Assembly: GCA_036768485.1 (NCBI GenBank)
Contig: JAVLUZ010000205.1
Location: forward strand, 124,001-188,000
Source of the DNA: Mermis nigrescens
Taxonomy: Eukaryota > Nematoda > Enoplea > Mermithida > Mermithidae
Length of the DNA stretch: 64,000 nt
Direction of reading: 5' to 3'
Shown piece after piece: positions 1-11,985 of the stretch. The position numbers were made by a program, and so were the translations under genes. The notes beneath the pieces are model-generated. The model made no database searches and was not told the origin of the DNA. It saw nothing but the letters and a program-made list of their open reading frames with translations. Each line of letters begins with the position of its first letter. Position 1 is the first letter of the stretch.

Positions 1-169
1 AATGAGAATGCGAGTTAAAAAAGGAATTAAACGAAAAATTGGGAAATGAAAAATATTTTGACGAACTTTAATTAATTACGCCTCTAGGCCCCGTGAAGCT
101 TTTGCAGGGGTGGCACTAATGCTATTAAATTATTGCACATTTGCGCGCCTAATGAAAAAATTGAATATG

Positions 170-1335
170 TAGATGTTTGTAGTTTGTACCCATGAGGTTG
201 CAAAACCGGGGAATTTCCACGCACTCGGCTATCCACAAATTTTTACGGAAAATTTTAACCCCACTTTCGGAAAAAAACTTATAACGGCATTATTAAATGC
301 ACCTTTATCCCCCCAAGAGAGCCTCTTCACCCTGTGTCACTCCCTACCGTTATGACGGCAAGTTATTGTTTCCTCTATGTAAGCAATGCGTTCTTGATAA
401 AGTTGACGATTGCGAGCATTCTGATGTTAAAAGCGCACGATTATGGGGAGCTTGGATTAGTTTAAAAATTTGTAAAGCTCTCGAACTTGGATATAAAATT
501 TTAAAAATTCACGAAATTTGGCATTACTCAAATTTGGATAAGTACGACCCAACCAGCAAGACTGGCGGTCTTTTTACCGCTTATATAAATAAGTTCTTGC
601 GTTTAAAGCAGCAAGCGGACGGATACCCTTCCCAATTGTAAGACTGATACCGATAAAGCTGATTATATTGCTAATTATGAACGCATTGAAGGTATTGCGC
701 TTGATTCTAGTAAAATTGAAGAATGCTGGCATGCGCTCGCTCGCTAAACTTATGCTAAATTCTTTTTGGGGTAAATTCGGACAAAAATAATATGTCTCAA
801 ATTAAATATATTTCTGATCCTAAAAAATTTACTAATTTAATGTTTGAGATTCTGCTAAAGAAATCAGATCTATGCGGTTTATTGGAGAAAATATCATTTG
901 CTGCACTTATATTGTTGAAGACGAATTTTTGGAAGCGCAATAATACTAATCCCATCATTGCCTCTTATGTCACGTGTCAGGCGCGCTTGAAATTATATGC
1001 TTATTTGGAAAAGTTGCAGGACCGACTTCTGTATATGGATACGAATATTAATTCGCCTTCAAAAGCAGGCCGGATGATCAATATACGGTGCCAATCGGCC
1101 CGTATTTGGGCAATATGACGAATGAATTGCGGCGTTGGCAAAAACGCGTACATTTCCAAATTTGTTTCAGGCGATTGAAAAAATTATGCCTACGCGTCAC
1201 GACTGATGGAAGAAATATGGTGCACAAGGTGCAGAAGTCTAAAGGTTTTCAATTTGAATTATTCTGTTAAACGAAATTACTTTTGACTATTTGAAAAAAA
1301 TGGTGGTTGGATTTTCTTTGAGTGAGGAATACATA
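170..1335 (+). pseudogene. Decayed Polinton/Maverick-type family B DNA polymerase (C-terminal half)
   Basis: Three frames, used in turn, read as the palm/thumb part of a protein-primed family B DNA polymerase of the Polinton/Maverick type. Visible landmarks in order: a YPQIFTENF-like block near 230-270, a PYRYDGKLLFPLC block near 335-390, GYKILKIHEIWHY near 490-535, KTGGLFTAYINKFL near 556-600, the family B motif with NSFWGKFGQ near 757-785 (Kx3NSxYG equivalent), and the metal-binding motif read as YMDTN near 1032-1046, where the family has YxDTDS. After that LGNMTNEL and KNYAY blocks remain near 1105-1190. At least four frameshifts plus in-frame stops and the D-to-N change in the catalytic motif make it dead. 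The exonuclease half would lie left of the window edge. The polymerase family is secure; assignment to Polintons is by overall similarity. Confidence 0.85.
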
Positions 1336-1544
1336 GGGACAATTGGAAAAAGAGAATTTTAAGGCATGGTGAACACAATATTTTAACTAGCATGTGTAAG
1401 AAAGATTATCGGGTTGTGTACGATAAAAGATGCCTCTTCCCAACTATTGTACGCTACCGTTCGGTTTTTATTATTTCTGGTTTTACCCGTGCGCTTATTT
1501 TATTATTTGACCCTCTGACCGTCATTTTTTGTTTATTTTGTTTC

Positions 1545-1870
1545 CCTCTGGCCAGTACCTGTCTTGAAACAAAGCGTGACTGGACAAGACATCATTTTGT
1601 TCGTTCTTATTTTTGTGTATTTCGTTCCTCTGGCGAGTACCTGTCTTGAAACACGGCGTGACTGGACAAGACGTCATTTTGTTTTGTTCATATGACGGTC
1701 CTTGGTTACTATTTCGTTTTCTCGCCTGCTGTCGGATCTACCTGAAAAGAGCAAGTGCCAGGTGGGTGAGTCGAAACACGGGTTGAGTTTTTTGTTTATT
1801 TCGTTCCTCTGGCCAGGTACCTGTCCGAAAAACAGCGTGACCGGACAAGACGTCATTATTTTTATTTATT
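1545..1870 (+). repeat. Three copies of a ~62-bp repeat (CCTCTGG..GACAAGAC)
   Basis: Copies start at 1545, 1627 and 1806. Each runs CCTCTGGC, AGTACCTGTC, then GCGTGACTGGACAAGAC and a T-rich tail, and each is preceded by a TTTGTTTATTTCGTTC-like run. Spacing is 82 then 179 bp, so either a degenerate tandem array or one with a unit lost. It lies just beyond the polymerase relic and may belong to the same decayed element; that is inference. Confidence 0.7.
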
Positions 1871-2640
1871 AGAGAAATAGTAAAAACCGGGACAGTAGCG
1901 CATGCCGTAAATAAGTAAAAGGCATCATTGTTGTATATAAACCGGTAGTCTTTTGTACATTCTAGCTAAAATATTGTCGTGTTTTTCATCCTTTAAATTC
2001 CATTTCCATTTTGTATTATCGTGTTCCTTCATCTATTCCGGATGCCAACGGAAAAAAAAGAAGAAGAAAATTTAAAAAATCGAAACCATCAGCCCAAATT
2101 TGGCTGAATGTAAAAATTTATTATTTCTTTTATTTTATACAATTATTTAAAATAAAGCGACCTGCGATAGATCATGCCTCCTCGTGGCGCAGGTTGGACC
2201 CTTTGCATTCGCAAAGGTGACTAACAGGATCTTATTATTTTTTATTAAGATATACGTAAATTCAAAAAAAATTTAGCTTTATCTCGATTTTTGAATATAT
2301 TATTAAAATCCCTTTATTTTTAGCTAATGCATGTTTAATTAATGAATTTTTTCTCAGAACTAGTTTAAGAAATTTGCGTATGTTTCGTTTCCTAAGTAAT
2401 TATTATTGTATCTATTTCGTATATTTTACCCCCGACCCTTTTGAGAGGCAATGGTTGGCGACGAATCGAACTTGCCGCACATATGGTGGAGTTTATTTTT
2501 ACGAAAAGCGGAGTAAGGGGGCAAAAATTGAAACTCAGAGGGCCTCGTATTTATTTTAAGTTCTATTTTTAAGATTTTTCTTTATTTTTAAGTTTTTTCT
2601 TTATTTTTAAGTTTTTCTTTATTTTAAATTCTTTTTATAA
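1871..2640. other. AT-rich stretch ending in a ~20-bp T-rich tandem run
   Basis: No gene is recognisable. From about 2565 to 2640 a simple unit close to TTTTTCTTTATTTTTAAG is repeated three to four times, with a further degenerate copy near 2705-2730. Confidence 0.5.
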
Positions 2641-3604
2641 TCCCCACTAAATTGGTATACTGATATTCTTAATGTTTGGGCGCCTAAAAGCGATATATTT
2701 AGTTTTAGTTTTTTTCTTTATTTTTTAAGATTTTCTTCTTAAATTTAATTCATTTATTAACACATCTAAAATTAGTATACTAAAATTCTTGATTTTGGAA
2801 ATGCAGCGCCGAAAATGGATATTGGTGTACTAATATTGATGCAGTAGAATTGGCGTGCTAAAATTGTATATTACGTAATTGATACGCTAAAATTAGTAGA
2901 CTTGGAATAAAATGTTTGGGAGGACTGGGGAGGGTAGTATTTTCATATGTCCCGAAAAGCAAAAGCACAAAATCCATTTTAGATACTAGTTTTACGCTGT
3001 ATAGCATAAGATACGTTATATGGGTGGGCATCCTTAGTCTTAGTTTAGTCCGACTCGTCCCGCTTAAATTCATATGATTCGTCCACGATTGCTTTATCCG
3101 TCGACCTGAAAACCAAAAGCGATATAATTAATCTTAGTTTAACTGGGGTTGGGACTGAGTAAGCGTAGGACACGTTGTTGGGGGGTCCATCGCCGCAAAA
3201 ATGATGCAATTGTGATCATAGAATTATCATTTTCTTGTAATGTCCTTTTGTTTGCATGGTTTTATATGATGATTATGATTATTGAAAATCGTTATTAACA
3301 ATATTTTTACATGAGTACAATGATGCACTCCCTTCAAGGCACTTATGGTACCTTTGATACATAAAAAACAAAAACAATTATCATCATATGATGCGTCCAC
3401 CATAGGGCCGATTAATTTGTCCGACGGTAGTTTAGTCTTAGTTTAACTCGGGTACCGCGTGCCGCCTCCCATCACTGGCGGTCCCCCAGTCTGCATAGGA
3501 CACGCTGATTGAAGGGAGGGTCCGTCCACGACCCACCTACGCTTAATTAGGTTCAGGTCTCTAATTGGCTCGGCTAGGCTGGTGAATGTCCGGTCACTGG
3601 CTTA
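2641..3604. repeat. Degenerate low-copy repeats, no gene
   Basis: Contains repeated phrases such as TTAGTATACTAAAATT (near 2655, 2775, 2845, 2885) and TTAGTCTTAGTTTAACT (near 3030, 3135, 3425), plus a recurring GTAGGACACG...GGTCC block (3165-3190 and 3490-3525). They look like old, diverged copies of one local duplication. No coding signal seen. Confidence 0.4.
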
Positions 3605-3862
3605 CTTTACATTTAGGCTTGGATTCGGGGGTTGCACTCCCTAACTATTTATTAGTACACCAATTCCGCTTAACTATTGCGGTTTACACTTACGCTTAGT
3701 TTACACTTAGGCTTCAATTCGGGGGTTGCACTCTCTAACTATTTATTAGTACACCAATTCCGGTTAACTATTGCGGTTTACACTTACACTTAGTTTACAC
3801 TTAGGCTTCAATTCGAGAGTTGCACTCCCTTACTATTTATTAGTACACCAATTTGGGCTCGC
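3605..3862 (+). repeat. 94-bp tandem repeat, about 2.7 copies
   Basis: The phrase ATTCGGGGGTTGCACTCCCT recurs at about 3622, 3716 and 3810, a constant 94-bp period, each followed by ACTATTTATTAGTACACCAA and, between copies, by TTTACACTTAGGCTT. Copies differ by only a few bases, so the array is fairly young or homogenised. Confidence 0.9.
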
Positions 3863-4438
3863 TCAGGTTAACTCTCAATTTTTACTCTACCAAAAATTAG
3901 TATACCGATTTTTAGTCCCAGCTTAACCCACATCCCCATTTTTAGTACCCCAATTTTTAGAATACCAACCCGCCGCCTATGCTTAAGCATAGCCTATCCT
4001 TAACCATACCCTCCAGGAGCCACTCCTTAACTACTTATTTTGTCATTGCTGGCTCAATCGCCGAGGGAGTGACCTTAGGCAAAAGCTCAATAGCTCTTGA
4101 ACCAACAAACAAAATATAACTAAAATTTATGAGCTTTTGATTGAAGCAAACCGTATTCTAAAATGTTCACTCGATCTAAAGCTACAACGTCGCAAACACA
4201 TATTCATTTCTTACGACACATTGTATTTAACGAAAAAAACGACTTTTACCCAAATGCGCGTTGTACAAGAACAAATAAAGCTGCGAAAACGAAACTTTGC
4301 AAGATCATCATGAAGGTTTTTATCTATTGATTAAAGCAAGTTGCATTCGAATTGAGCGATTTGTTTTGAAGTTGCAAGGTCTGATATGGGTTCCGTTTTT
4401 TTAAACACCCTGTATAAGGTAGGCAGGTACCTTATATA
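3863..4438. other. No recognisable gene
   Basis: AT-rich sequence with short repeated phrases based on CAATTTTTAGTA near 3880-3965. No long reading frame and no identifiable element. Confidence 0.4.
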
Positions 4439-4714
4439 CACACGTGGGCGTGGGGGTTTGGGGGAAGCATGCACCCCCCAGAAGTTGAAATACCCCCCCA
4501 CCACCAGAAATCAAAATACCCCCCTGAAAATGTTTTTTTGCTTTTTCAGAAATTTTTTGATGCCATTGGACAGTGCTTGATAAGAAACATCGAAAAATGG
4601 TGTTTTTTGCCATACGACCACTTTTAAGACCTTTTTTCGACCTTTAAAATTTTTTTCAACCCCCCAGAAATTTTTCCACCCCCCCCCCCCGAATTTCGGT
4701 GCTGCCCACCTATG
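4439..4714 (+). mobile_element. MITE family A, copy A1 (hAT-like)
   Basis: Begins CACACGTGGGCGTGGGGG and ends GCTGCCCACCTATG, giving short inverted ends. The inside has C-runs separated by CAAAATACC and a T-rich core shared with copies A2-A12. Flanks CTTATATA and CCTACATA match at 6 of 8 positions, consistent with an old 8-bp target duplication. No coding capacity. Confidence 0.8.
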
Positions 4715-4722
4715 CCTACATA

Positions 4723-5555
4723 TATGTAGGTACACACTACGTCCTTACACAATGTAGACTATCATCTATAGGATTTGAGTAATGGCGAGCATTGGGATCT
4801 GGGTTGTCCCCTGGGATCCAGCAGACCCCCAAAATTGATTTTGTTGTGCTAGTTTTGGCGTTTTCGCCCTATCAGACCCCCTCAGAATTTGAGCAATCAG
4901 CAGTGCAAGATTATGCCTTTTGCAGCATACCTACATACCTAACTACACCTATCACAGTAACATCATTGTTGTTCCAATAAAGTTTATTGCTGTAAGACAT
5001 TAGCTCTTATTCAATTTACAAAATTGCATTGCACTCATTTACATTGAAGATTTTCTTAACTCATTGTCCCTTTCTTTATCTTCTTGCATTCTGGCTCCTT
5101 TTCGACCAGAAATGGATACATAGAGTACATGAAAAAATTTTGCGGGGCGGGGCCTAATTCTTGTAACATTACTGGCGGGGCGGGGCGGGTCAAAAATTTC
5201 GGCCCGCGCAGGGCTCTGGGCGCCAGGAGCTTCTCTTTCGTAGCGTTGGCAAAAGTCCACAAAAAAGGACTTTCGGACTATAGTCCAGGTTCTAGTCTGG
5301 GCTGCTTCGGATCAGGACTATAGTCCGGACCATAGTCCTTAAAATAAGAGACCAAGTTTCGGACTGAGTCTGTTATAAAAAACAGTATCATTTATGCCAG
5401 GGAAAACATACCCAGACACAAGACTGGCTTTTCTTTAAAAATCAGAGAACAATGCTGGTACCTACTACATGGTGGTATTCACTTTCTAGTGTTTTTCTGC
5501 TCAGATCTGATTCAATAGTCAATGAAAAGAACTTTACAAGCAATGAATACACATA

Positions 5556-5560
<5 letters not shown>
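4723..5560. other. Unassigned, with a GC-rich block and GGACTATAGTCC palindromes
   Basis: From 5140 to 5230 the sequence turns GC-rich (GGGGCGGGGC runs). At 5275-5286 and 5315-5326 the perfect palindrome GGACTATAGTCC occurs, and 5327-5338 is a one-base variant directly abutting it. A block at 4795-4920 with GGGATC...CAGACCCCC resembles the ends of local MITEs. No gene seen. Confidence 0.5.

Positions 5561-5609
<49 letters not shown>
5561..5609. repeat. (TA)n microsatellite
   Basis: About 24 uninterrupted TA units. Apparent Ile-Tyr reading frames across it are artefacts. Confidence 0.98.
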
Positions 5610-5613
<4 letters not shown>

Positions 5614-5620
5614 GTGCTAC

Positions 5621-6351
5621 CAGGCCAGTAAGCAGGATTTTATTTAAGGGGGGGGAAATTTGGAGACCAGAAATGTCGAGAACTATTAGGAGATGGGCGA
5701 AAATAAAGGCAGTTTTGAGCGTATCTCGGCGAGCTCTCGATGGTGAACAAAATTTCAGCAAAAAAATTAAAAAAATTTCACTTCATTTCATATTGATATA
5801 TAGCAAATTTATCATTTAAGCTGATTTCTGATCATTTAATCGACGAATTATTTCTAATCTCATGCCTCTGTACTTAATCATTGTGCTTTACAGAGAGAAA
5901 CAATACGGATAATGCTTAATTCGGTGCCAAGCACCGAAAAAATTGACATTTTCTGCATGTCAAGTTCAAATTTGAGCGGGCTAGAAGACAAAAAACATAT
6001 ATAAAGAATAAATATAGCTAAAAATATAGAATAAATATAATTATAGCTGAACAATGAATCCGGCGCACAGCGCTAGAAAAAAATTAACATGCTCTCTAAT
6101 GTGTAACTCAAATTTGAGCGATTTTAGCGGTTTAGAAGACTAAACTATACATGAACAATAAATCCGGAGCAAAGCGCCGGAAAGTTTTGAGTTCACTAGC
6201 TCAAAAGTACGCTCTGTTTAGGCGATGCTTTAAACGCACTTCGCCAATTTTTCATTTTTCCCTTTGGGCGATCCTTGGGAAGAACAAAAATTTTTCCCAC
6301 TTCGGGGGGGGGGTGGGGGCAGGCCCTCCCCGCCCCCTGGATACGGGCCTG
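5621..6351 (+). mobile_element. MITE family F, copy F1
   Basis: Starts CAGGCCAGTAAGCAGGATTT and ends CCCTGGATACGGGCCTG, an imperfect inverted pair. Contains three copies of the CGGCGC-type hairpin (5921-5937, 6061-6075, 6164-6180), each next to an AAATTTGAGCG phrase. No convincing 8-bp target duplication is left at this copy. Non-coding. Confidence 0.65.
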
Positions 6352-6639
6352 CTCCTATGCATTTGTAATACTTTTCTATTGATATTTTTCAATAAGTAGT
6401 ACGAGCGGCTGAGTCAAAGGGCTGGAGAGTTTCATATGATCACGTTACTTTTTAGAGAGCTACAAAAATTGAGCATAAGCGGCTAAGTCAAAGGCGGGAC
6501 AGTTTCACGTGAATCTTGCTACCTATCTAAGATTGTTGGCGACTAGCGTCTTAGTTGGGCGGAATGGACGCTGGAACTAGGCGACGATTATTTGTCTGAT
6601 TCGATTCAAAAAGTCCATCGTGTCTGAGATCATAGAGAA
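6352..6639. other. No recognisable gene
   Basis: AT-rich; a short internal repeat GAGCGGCTGAGTCAAAGG occurs near 6400 and, changed, near 6478. Confidence 0.3.
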
Positions 6640-7345
6640 ACGTTAAAGTTGAGTTATTAAGTTTTTATGCAATTCGTTATCAAAATTAAGATTCATTACA
6701 TAGCCCTTAAAACGAACTTTATTTTTAGTTTACTTGCAAAACGTACTTTATTTTTATTTTTGTCAAGTTATTCCGACTTTCGACCGGAGAAGTTGGCCAA
6801 TAAGTCTTATACAAAATCTGTTTTTTACGCCATCCGCTAGAGTGTTAAGTTTAAACTCATAGATCTAAGTGTGAATTGAGTGTACAAAAATGTGATGGTA
6901 AGCAGGAAGTAGCTCAAGCCGCAGTACATTTCTATCAGAAAAAATTTCTTGTGACTTATAACCGGATTGTCGGCAGACATCAAGACGGTAAAAACGCAGC
7001 CGGAATCTGCCTACTAAGTTACACTCCTTTCAAGAACTAATGCGAAATTCAAAGGACAAAAAAGTGCCATTTAGAATTCCTTCCTCTACATTTTAAAATC
7101 ATTAGTTGTTTGAGGCTTCGATATCGAGTTGTTCACAAGCAGTGGAAAAATACCACGAAAATTAGCTACATCCTATAAAATTACGCCAAAAGCTTACACG
7201 CTCATTACAAACTCGGTATTGAGTGTAAAGAATTTAAAGCTCCATTAAGTTTTTTCCTAATCTATCTGTGAAAAAACCGCACCTCCCAGATGTGTTCCGT
7301 TATAGCTGTCTGGGGGGACTTATACATATGTTCGCGTTATTTATG
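6640..7345 (+). mobile_element. Repeat family N, copy N1
   Basis: Matches 28580-29310 in the frizzled intron over many blocks in the same order: CCCTTAAAACGAACTTTAT, CCGGAGAAGTT, TATTGAGTGTA, GGCAGACAT, GAACTAATGCGAAATTC, and CCAGATGTGTTCCGTTATAGC near 7288. Diverged, non-coding, ends undefined. A third copy lies inverted at about 43855-44160. Confidence 0.6.
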
Positions 7346-7439
7346 CTAGCGCGCTATTATTTATGCTAATGCCTAACGCGCTATTTATGATTTTTCGATT
7401 TTTATCCAGCGAAGTTCTGTTCTAGCATTAACAAAAACT

Positions 7440-7790
7440 TTAAAAACATTGCATTTCTGGCAGTTTGATCAATTTTGCAGGAGAGACCATGTGTGCTTGC
7501 TTCTGCGTGTGGAATCGGTTGTGATATGGAGTGCTTGGACAAGTTTGATAAGTTTAAGAAGCTCATCTTTTGGTCAAGAAAGGGTTAATGTAAAGTTGTT
7601 GAAGCTGGCTGAATCACGTGATCCAGTTGGTGCAAACTGCGTAATGTATTTACCAGTCCGAACAGTTTTACACGACTCTTTCCGGACCAAGAGGGATGTA
7701 TGCTTCAGAGTGCCCATGCGGCCGATTTCCAAATTCATATCTTTTTTGGAACACTGGAATAATATACCTAACTCAATTTTAAAGCCAAGC
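7440..7790 (+). other. Unrecognised stretch with a short Cys-rich reading frame
   Basis: A consensus-like splice acceptor (TTTTGCAG at about 7478-7485) precedes a short frame with several cysteines (ACGIGCDMECLDKFDKF from about 7510) that stops near 7577. A second frame stays open 7449-7808. The base composition is richer in GC than its surroundings. Could be an exon of an unknown gene or a transposase relic; no family recognised. Confidence 0.2.
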
Positions 7791-7793
7791 GAC

Positions 7794-8043
7794 TACACCT
7801 GGGCGTGAGGGGGTTAGGGAGGTATGCACCCCCGAGAAACCAAAATATCCCCAGAATTTAATTTTTGAAAATTTTTTTTTGTTTTTTTTCGCAATTTTTC
7901 GATGCCAATTGATAGTTCTCGATGAGAAACGTTGAAAAATGTTCTTTCGTTTTTTTTCGCCATACCACTTTTTTCGAGGCCATTTTTGACCTTTGAAAAA
8001 TCATGCAACCCCTCCCCCAAAATTTTTGTGCTGCCCACCTATG
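7794..8043 (+). mobile_element. MITE family A, copy A2 (hAT-like)
   Basis: Runs from TACACCTGGGCGTGAGG to GCTGCCCACCTATG. The flanking octamers CAAGCGAC (7786-7793) and CAAGCGAT (8044-8051) match at 7 of 8 positions, a clear target duplication. Confidence 0.9.
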
Positions 8044-8051
8044 CAAGCGAT

Positions 8052-9014
8052 AAAAGGGCGAATAAAAAGTCTGATCTTTGACCTTGAACTTTCTTCTCTT
8101 GTACCTTACGTCATGCTTTGTTAATGTGATAAAATAGTGCCGAATCCGTTTAGTCGTCAGAATTCTACATATACGGCAAAACAATGAAACTTATTTTAAA
8201 AAAGTAAAATACATATGGAAGCTTCGTTGCGAAATATTTCCGAAAAATATGAGATAAAGTTATTTTTCCGCACTCAATGCCAGGTGCTTATATCCAACAG
8301 TATAGAGCATACCAATTTTCACTTTTTTATACCATAAAAATACGCGCCATACACACAAATTTATCAATTTCTATTGGTCAAACAAATATTGTGTAATCAC
8401 AGAGGCTGAGATCATTGGCATCATCACATTCGGTTGACATTTTGGTTTTTTGGCTAATTAGTAGACTTATCTTTTAGCGATTTTTTGTACACCGGAATCA
8501 GCTATTCCACGGACCAAACGGATCGCAGTAACTGAGTAAGTCTCGGAATTCGCAACCAACTATGCAGCAAATCTTTTGCATATCGGTCAGCGTGGCGGGC
8601 CGATACCCCTTGAGATTTTGGCGTTTTTTTCGGCTGGTTAAGAGCTCATGCGACGCCGTATGCAGAGTCGGCGACTCGTCTTAGCAAAGATAATATGCAT
8701 TAATTTATTATGCATTAAAAATCAAATCAATTCGATAAGTTCATAAAATGTGCTCTTGAAATTTGTCACATTGCGTAAAAAATAATGAGCGGCAAGTAGT
8801 CAAAAATATTACGCCGTTGCAAGCACATTTCAAATATCTCAAAATTATAAAGGCATCAGAATAGTTTCAGCGTAATACAAGATAAATGCATAATTCATCC
8901 TTCAGCCCTGATTTTGAGAGGCTAAACATTGATTGATAAAATATGATAAAAAAGCAAAAATTGTGAATAAATGATTTTATAAAGAAATGAACTGTATTAA
9001 TTTGAAGAATATTG
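8052..9014. other. No recognisable gene
   Basis: AT-rich, single-copy looking, stop codons in all frames. Nothing identifiable. Confidence 0.4.
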
Positions 9015-9022
9015 ATTACAAA

Positions 9023-10122
9023 TAGTGGCGGATCTGGGATTTTTCAGAGTGGAGGGGCGGTATCCCAACTTTTCCTAAAACAGTCAAAAATAGGTCCAAA
9101 AATTTGCCCTTAACGCGCGAAATAGCATTTTTTCGGTGTTTTACATTGTACACTTTGTATAAGATCACTTTTGACGCAATAGTTTCTTGCTAAAAATTTT
9201 TAAAATTTTAGACAATTTTGTGCGAAAAAAATCATTAAATTTCTTTGACTTTGATCAAAAATCTGGCGCGAAGCGCCGTAAAATTTGTGAAATTAAGGCG
9301 GATAGACGTCTAGAAGCGTGATTTACTGCTTGATTTTTGTATTTGTAGCATTTGATGCGATACATCGAGATTTTTGATTGAAAATAGAAGAGAACTATGC
9401 AAAAATAGCTCTTCTCTGCTGTTAAACTTGTATTTAAACCCTGACATGAAGAGATAATGGCTTCCAGGCAGTGTTTATTTTGTACAAGGTCCGTTTGTAC
9501 ATGTACAAAGATGGTCCCATAAAAGTCTTTGCACATTTCTGTACACACAACTTTTTGTGTACTATGATAATAGTACGGTAGCGACTTTAGTGTGGTAAAA
9601 ACAGAGTTGTTCTACCTTTGGTAGTGTATTTCGGCTAATTCCTGGTTTTACAAGGGCAAACATCATTAAGAATCGTCTTAAAACGGCGCAAAGCGCCGAA
9701 AAATTTGACATTTTTCCTTTCGAAATACGATTTCCGCTATTATAAAGATATATAGGACACACAATTACTCATTTCGGCGCGAAGCGCCGAAAATTTTTGC
9801 GAATTTCATAACCTTTTTTTGCAGTTTTGGTCTTCCCGAAAATCTTGGTGTATGTACAAAGACAGTTCCAAAAAGTCTTTGTACATCGGGAAAAATCTTT
9901 GCCAAATACTAGAAAAACCGTGCTTCCAGGTCGCCAAGAATAGTGAATAAATGTCATTATTACGGTATCATCCTGCGCGTAGCCGGAAAAATTTGATAAA
10001 TTATTGTCACTGACGGCCAAAAATCGATTGCAAATTGCATATCCATTCTGTACCTAGCCAAATATTTTTGGCCAATAGGAGGGGGACGGCCGCTCCCCAG
10101 CTCACCCTTAAATCCGCCCCTG
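9023..10122 (+). mobile_element. MITE family D, copy D1 (hAT-like), carrying nested E1
   Basis: Starts TAGTGGCGGATCTGGGATTT (first base changed from C) and ends AAATCCGCCCCTG. The target duplication ATTACAAA is exact at 9015-9022 and 10123-10130. D proper is about 640 bp; the remainder is E1. Contains hairpins at 9264-9278, 9684-9698 and 9775-9789, the last two inside E1. No protein-coding capacity. Confidence 0.92.
9469..9922 (+). mobile_element. MITE family E, copy E1, nested in D1
   Basis: Begins CAGTGTTTATTTTGTACAAG and ends AAAAACCGTG. The target duplication CTTCCAGG is exact at 9461-9468 and 9923-9930 and corresponds to a single CTTCCAGG at 56799-56806 in the empty D2 copy. The inside has palindromic TTGTACATGTACAAAG blocks near each end and two CGGCGC hairpins. 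Confidence 0.95.
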
Positions 10123-10130
10123 ATTACAAA

Positions 10131-11977
10131 AATTTGAAAAATAAAAATCGAGCGTGCCGCAAGTTCATTTAAGTGCTATAGGCATTGAGCCTGTCTCGTG
10201 CGCTCTCATTATGAATTATTATCCTATATTCACAACTAAGAAATTTGCAAAGCATATATGACCCACTAGTGACAGAAAAATTTAAAAACTTCAACGCTTA
10301 AGACCTGAAGCATCTCTTTTAATCGTCATGCGTCATTGCCGCATTGTTCATTGAAATCGCATGTTGCAATGAAAACGATTAATCGTTTATATACTTTTTT
10401 ACTTTTTTAATTAATAAGCGACTAGCCAGTCTATACATATTAGCATCTTCAATCTAAAGGCTCTGCCGATCTGCACTAATATTTTTCAACTATTTTAGGC
10501 ATGTCTTTATAATTCCCTTATATTATGTGAGCTGCAAAGTGTAAGTTTTTGTCACGATTAATGAACCTTTGGCAAATTAGTCCCGTTTAGGTTCTCCCCT
10601 AAAGACCTGATCATTTTTCCAAGGAAAAAACTTCGATTTAATGAACCTTTTGGTAAAAAGCGGTGCACTGCCCACTTTGAACCTTCTACACAGAAGTACA
10701 TGTCTATGTAATTAAAAATACGTGAGAAATAAGATGATCATCGAAATGTTAGTGCAAAAAAGTGCGGAAAAAGTTTTTGATAAATAAAATATGTAATTTG
10801 AGCAAATAGAATAAGTGCGCGCAAATTAAGCAAACGACAATGAGAAATGCGCGTAATTATGCAAACTAGTATTTAAACGTGCGTGAGAATTCGCAGCATG
10901 CGACTCAATTTGCATAGTTCGCCTTTTTGCATCTCCATCTTAGCCAAAAAATGCCGGAGAAATCGTTGTCAAAACACAATCGAACATTATTAAGAACATA
11001 TTGAATAGTCAGTGCATTTATATACGCGCATACAGGGAAGATATAAAACGGAAAGTGGAGTAAAAGTTGCAGAGGCTACATATATGTGCATATTTACTGT
11101 TTATTTATTTATTTATTTTATATTTACCTGCAAGTTTACTTTGAGAAATACAGTCAAAAAAGATAAAGAGAACTAACTTCAGGATAAACCCTTCCAATTA
11201 TGTATTTTGAGCCTAAATATTTATATTTTCATTGAAGCTTGCAAAAAAAGTATGATGGTAAGTTGCACGATAAGATTTTAACTGACTTGCTGACTCGTCA
11301 AAAACCGAGGTCGTAGCCAGTGGGGTGGCAGAGGAAAACGGTCTAAAGAAGGGAGCACATGTGCCCCCTCCAAAGTCAAATCAATAAATTTCCCAATAGA
11401 GTAAAAGTTGAAAATTAGTGGTAAAATCTTCGGCGCTTTTCGCCGATTGATGCATTGTTTACACCAGCATTCCAAATTGACGTCGTAGATATTCTTATTA
11501 TATTTAAATTACTATGTTTTGTTCGCTAATTTTACATTTGAAAAAATTTTAAATCTGTCATTTTTATACATTTTTTGATGTCGAAATATCCGAAATTCTT
11601 TAGAATTTTAATGCATTCCCTAATGTAGAAAAGCATCAAAAACTAACATTGGAATTTGATTCATTTAAACTTTTGTGCTAACAAAGTCTGAATTCTGTGC
11701 CACACTCAAATTGAATTTTTTAAGCATAAGCTCAAATTTGAACTCATTCAACCTTTTACCCGTTAATATTCATAAAATGGAACATATTTTCAAATCTGCA
11801 ATGTGAGATCTATTTGCAACGAAGATTTGCGGTTTTTTGCAAACTGGTTTTTCGAATGTTGTTCTTCTTGATAGTAGCGATAAAAATGAGCTCACTTGCC
11901 TGCACAATATGCTACATACATTCAAAATGTGGAAAAATTGCACTTTACAACACCAATCCGTTCATTCTGTAAATTCT
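10131..11977. other. Gene-poor AT-rich stretch
   Basis: No gene recognised. A short (TTTA)n run lies at 11100-11120 and a hairpin CGGCG-CTTTT-CGCCG at about 11431-11445. A repeat end resembling GTAGCCAGTGGGGTGGCAGA lies near 11312. Confidence 0.4.
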
Positions 11978-11985
11978 AGAGTTTC

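Noticed and set aside
3605..3862. CRISPR-like array
   Set aside because: The repeats are contiguous with a 94-bp period and no unique spacers, in a eukaryotic genome.
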